Assembly (NCBI GenBank): GCA_039188505.1
Contig: JBCCZC010000249.1
Location: 1 to 8,271 of the forward strand
Source: JBCCZC01 sp039188505
Lineage (GTDB): Bacteria > Pseudomonadota > Gammaproteobacteria > Xanthomonadales > SZUA-38
Reading direction: 5' to 3'
Length of the DNA: 8,271 bases
Both the position numbers and the translations under genes were made by a program. Below the pieces are notes generated by a model. The model ran no database searches and was not told where the DNA came from. It worked only from the letters and a program-made list of their open reading frames with translations. Below are positions 5,051 to 8,271 of this stretch, one piece after another. Numbering within the stretch: the stretch's first letter is position 1; every line of letters starts with the position of its first letter.

Positions 5051-8000
5051 TCATCGCCAGCTGGGCGCTCCGGCAGCATCGAGGGCTGCCTCGAGTGCCG
5101 GCAATTCGTTGCCCAGCAACGCCTCGAGATCGGCTTCCAAGGTTGCGAAGTCGCGGCGGGCGATCTCGTAGTCCCGGCGCTGGGTCCCCGTGGCCGGCTG
5201 CGTGTTCTCCCAGCCACCGCCCGCGTTCCAGGCGCGCCCGGCGATTCCGGGCACCACCGATTCGTCCAGAGCCCGGCGCTCGGCATTACCGGACAGGCGA
5301 GCCTCGAGGCCCGAGAGCTCCGCCCCGAAGGCGTCTAGCCGAACGAGCAGCGCGGGCTCGGTGCCGGCTGCCCGGAGCGCGGCCGCCTGCATATGGGTGA
5401 GGAGATCCCGAGTCCGCTTCAGCTCCTCGTTCGCTGCGGCAATCTCCCGGCGAAGGACCGCCGTCTGCTGCTGCCACGCCGCGATCTCGGCGTAGTCGAT
5501 ACCGCCTCCCGCCTCGCGCACGGGCTTGACGGCGAACGACTGGACCTCGCCAAGGGCCTGCGCGTCGCCGCCGCTGACGGCGTAGAGCTGCACGGAGTAG
5601 GTACCCGGCGCTGCCAGGGGGCCGATCGGGTCACGCTGCCAGGGCGGCCGGAAGCTCGGCACGGTCAGATCGACCGCATTCGGCGCCGGCAGGCGCAGGT
5701 CCCAGGTCGTCCGATGGGTCCCTTGCTCGTTGGTTGCCGCGAGCCAGCGGACGGGGGCGCCGGCGGCGTCCCGGACGAGCAACAGCACGCGAGGATCGGC
5801 CTCCAGCGCTTCGGCCCGGAGGGCGTCCCAGCCCGGGAACGGAATATCGTCGCCGTCCTCGCGCAGCGCCTTCTCCTGCTCCGTGCGCCGCGCCTTTGTC
5901 GTCTCGAACTTCTCGGGGAGGTGGTAGGTGAACGTTGCGCCGAAATCGGGGTTCGGCGTGCGGAAGCTGTCGCTCCCGAAGGTCGGCATGCCCGCGGCCT
6001 GGGAGGGCACCGACGGGACGTACCACCAGGCATCACGCACCGGCAGCACGCGAGCCTTGTCGCCGAAGCCGTCCTCGGTCAGCTCGCGGAGGGCCGAGTA
6101 GTCGTCGAGGATGTAGATGCCCCGACCGAACGTGGCCCCGGCGAGATCGCCGTCCCGGCGCTGCAGCTTGATGTCACGGAAGGAGATGCGCGGTGCGCCG
6201 GCGAGCTTGTGCCAGTGGGTCCCGCCGTCGACGGTGAAGTAGACGCCATCCTCGGCGCCGAGGAACAGCAGCTTCTCGTTCTCGTGGTCCTGCTGGATGG
6301 CCCAGGCGATCGTCCCGTCCGGGAGGTCGCCGGCGATCGATCGCCAGCGCTGGCCGCGGTTGCTGCTGACGTAGACGTAGGGCGAGTAGTCGCCGTGCTT
6401 GTGGGCGTCGACGACGGCGAAGACCGTATCGGCATCGTGCTGCGAGGCCTCGACGTCGTTGACGAAGACCTGGTCGTCGACCCCGGGGAAGTCAGCCGCC
6501 TGCTCCCAGCTTTCGCCGCCGTTGCTGGTCACCTGGACCACGCCGTCGTCCGTGCCGACGGCGAGGAAGCCCTCAGCGAGCGGCGATTCGGTGATCGCCG
6601 TCAGCGTGGCGAATTTCGACATCGCTCCGTTGTCGTGGAGCGCATCGACGCTCCAGACCCGGCCGATGAACGGCAGCTCGTAGCGGTTCTCGTCGCTGGT
6701 GAGATCCGGGCTTACCGCCTGCCACGAATCGCCGCGGTCGTCGCTGCGCCACAGCCGCTGGGAACCCGTATAGATCCGCGCGGGATCGTGCGGGCTGATG
6801 AGGATCGGCGTGTCCCAGTTCCAGCGTTCGGCCGGCTCGCCGGGCGCCGGCTGGGGCTGGATGGGCACCAGCTCGTTGCTGTCCCGATAGTGCCGGAACA
6901 GATAGCCCTGCTGGAATTCCATGTACGCGATGTTGTTGTCCGACGGATCGAAGGCCACGCCGTGCCCGTCGGCGCCGAGGGGCACGTACCAGTCCTGGTT
7001 GCGGATGCCCTCGGTGATCAGGGTCCGGGACGGGCCGGATACGGTGCCGAGATCCTGCGCGCCGACGAGGATGTTGTAGAACGGCTCCGAGTCGTCCACC
7101 GCGATCTTGTAGAACTGCGCGATCGGCAGGTTCGGGAAGTGACGCCAGGTCACCCCCTGATCGAAGGTCTCGTAGAGGCCGGCGTCAGTGCCGGCGATCA
7201 GGTGGCGGTCGTTGCCCGGATCGATCCACAGCGCGTGGTTGTCGCTGTGCTTCTCCCGGCCCGTACCGAGCACCGCGAAGTCGTCGCCGGCATTTCGCGT
7301 CACGCGGAAGAAGACGTCCATCTGGAAGACGAGATCGGGATCGCTCTGGGACGCCGCCAGCTCCTGGTAGTAGTGCGGTCCCGTACCGCCCGAGATGTAG
7401 TCGTTCCGCTTCGACCAGCTCTCGCCTTCATCCATCGAGCGATAGAAGCCCTTCTGCTCGTCGTTCGCCTCGATCGTGGCGTAGACCCGGCTCGGGTCGG
7501 CGGCGGTCACGGCCAGCCCGATCTTGCCCATGTCGCCCGCCGGCAGGCCCGTCGACATTTTCTCCCAGGTGTCGCCACCATCGGTGCTCTTGTAGATGCC
7601 GCTATTGGGTCCACCGGCCAGGAAGCCCCAGACGTGGCGCCGGCGCTCGTAAGCCGCTGCGTACATCACGTCGGGGTTGGCCGGGTGAAAGGCGATATCC
7701 GTAACGCCGGTCTTCTCGTCGATCGTGAGCACGGCCTCCCAGGTCGAACCGCCATCCGCGGACCGGTAGACACCGCGCTCGCCACCGGCCGACCACAGCG
7801 GTCCCTCTGCCGCCACGAAGATATCGCCGTCTCGCGGGTCGATCAGAATGCGACCGATGTGCTCGGATTCCTTGAGCCCGAGGTTCGTCCAGCTCTTTCC
7901 GCCGTCCGAACTCCGGTAGACGCCGTCACCCCAGCCAACGTGGCGGCCGCTGACGTTCTCCCCGGTGCCGACCCAGACGACGTTCGGATTCGCCGGGTCG

Positions 8001-8271
8001 ACGGTGACGTCGCCGATCGAATAGGACCCCTGGTCGTCGAAAATCGGCTTCCAGGTCACGCCCGCGTTCTCGGTCTTCCAAACTCCGCCGGAGCCGACGG
8101 CCACGTACCAGGTGTGCGGGTGGCCCGGGTGGATGGCGATGTCGGCGATGCGGCCGCCCATGAACGCCGGGCCGATGCTCCGGAGCTTCAGGCCCTTGGC
8201 GGCCGCGGCGACGGGCGATTCGTCCGCCTCATTGGCAGCGTCGTTCCTCGCCGTTGCCGGGCCGCTCGCTG
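5051..8271 (-). CDS. Large exported BNR/Asp-box (sortilin/VPS10-like) beta-propeller protein, 5' end outside window
   Basis: The frame is open from the right edge to the TGA at 5053-5051, with 1072 residues visible. The ATG at 8161 is not the start: the frame continues upstream through LKLRSIGPAFMGGRIADIA, the usual opening of mature proteins in this family, so the signal peptide lies beyond the edge. Asp boxes (S-x-D/N-x-G-x-x-W) appear at 8051-8077, 7889-7915, 7739-7765, 7565-7591, 7415-7441, 7145-7171, 6722-6748, 6506-6532, 6344-6370 and 6212-6238, plus a degenerate one at 7277-7303. Most are 44-58 residues apart, one per propeller blade. FGRGIYILDD (6101-6130) closes the propeller, as in relatives. 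Next come a beta-sandwich-like domain (about 5944-5522) and an Ala/Glu/Leu-rich helical, coiled-coil-like segment (about 5503-5282), then a helical end. The annotation 'glycosyl hydrolase' is common for the family, but no sialidase active site is visible; binding or scaffolding is as likely. It ends 19 bases from the convergent operon. Confidence 0.9.
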   Translation of the reverse strand, partial: ASGPATARNDAANEADESPVAAAAKGLKLRSIGPAFMGGRIADIAIHPGHPHTWYVAVGSGGVWKTENAGVTWKPIFDDQGSYSIGDVTVDPANPNVVWVGTGENVSGRHVGWGDGVYRSSDGGKSWTNLGLKESEHIGRILIDPRDGDIFVAAEGPLWSAGGERGVYRSADGGSTWEAVLTIDEKTGVTDIAFHPANPDVMYAAAYERRRHVWGFLAGGPNSGIYKSTDGGDTWEKMSTGLPAGDMGKIGLAVTAADPSRVYATIEANDEQKGFYRSMDEGESWSKRNDYISGGTGPHYYQELAASQSDPDLVFQMDVFFRVTRNAGDDFAVLGTGREKHSDNHALWIDPGNDRHLIAGTDAGLYETFDQGVTWRHFPNLPIAQFYKIAVDDSEPFYNILVGAQDLGTVSGPSRTLITEGIRNQDWYVPLGADGHGVAFDPSDNNIAYMEFQQGYLFRHYRDSNELVPIQPQPAPGEPAERWNWDTPILISPHDPARIYTGSQRLWRSDDRGDSWQAVSPDLTSDENRYELPFIGRVWSVDALHDNGAMSKFATLTAITESPLAEGFLAVGTDDGVVQVTSNGGESWEQAADFPGVDDQVFVNDVEASQHDADTVFAVVDAHKHGDYSPYVYVSSNRGQRWRSIAGDLPDGTIAWAIQQDHENEKLLFLGAEDGVYFTVDGGTHWHKLAGAPRISFRDIKLQRRDGDLAGATFGRGIYILDDYSALRELTEDGFGDKARVLPVRDAWWYVPSVPSQAAGMPTFGSDSFRTPNPDFGATFTYHLPEKFETTKARRTEQEKALREDGDDIPFPGWDALRAEALEADPRVLLLVRDAAGAPVRWLAATNEQGTHRTTWDLRLPAPNAVDLTVPSFRPPWQRDPIGPLAAPGTYSVQLYAVSGGDAQALGEVQSFAVKPVREAGGGIDYAEIAAWQQQTAVLRREIAAANEELKRTRDLLTHMQAAALRAAGTEPALLVRLDAFGAELSGLEARLSGNAERRALDESVVPGIAGRAWNAGGGWENTQPATGTQRRDYEIARRDFATLEADLEALLGNELPALEAALDAAGAPSWR

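Noticed and set aside
5051..8271. Active sialidase or glycosyl hydrolase
   Set aside because: Asp boxes are structural and are shared by non-enzymatic propellers. I see no arginine triad or FRIP-type motif that would support catalysis.

Overview
The window is GC-rich, densely coded and bacterial. The tail of an HrpB-type helicase, an orphan MotA/ExbB-like plus MotB/OmpA-like gene pair, and a large secreted BNR-repeat protein all suggest a gammaproteobacterium; this is an inference from gene content, not proven by a marker gene. There is no sign of a plasmid, phage, insertion sequence, CRISPR array, tRNA or rRNA. It reads as an ordinary chromosomal segment coding mostly for cell-envelope proteins.

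Layout from left to right. Bases 2-127 hold the last 41 codons of a helicase-like gene (probably hrpB), cut by the window edge. A 257-base spacer follows, with one degenerate REP-like hairpin and no convincing gene. At 385-1917 (+) is a secreted, acidic, cysteine-containing protein of unknown function. It converges on a PAP2-type phosphatase-like envelope protein at 1981-2736 (-), and a strong hairpin lies between the two stop codons. A 178-base divergent intergenic region (2737-2914) holds a direct repeat and two inverted repeats and should contain the promoters for both sides. A two-gene operon follows at 2915-3907 and 3904-5031 (+): a MotA/TolQ/ExbB proton-channel subunit, then, overlapping by four bases, a MotB-like subunit with one membrane helix, a very long coiled coil and an OmpA-type peptidoglycan-binding domain. 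At 5051-8271 (-), convergent with the operon and 19 bases from it, is a BNR/Asp-box beta-propeller protein whose N-terminus lies beyond the right edge.

The functional highlight is the operon. By analogy with MotAB, ExbBD and TolQR, the two proteins should form a proton-driven inner-membrane complex anchored to peptidoglycan. No flagellar, tol-pal, TonB or defence gene is next to it, so its task is unknown. The other genes are independent single-gene units with predicted envelope or extracellular locations. No evidence links them functionally to the motor pair.
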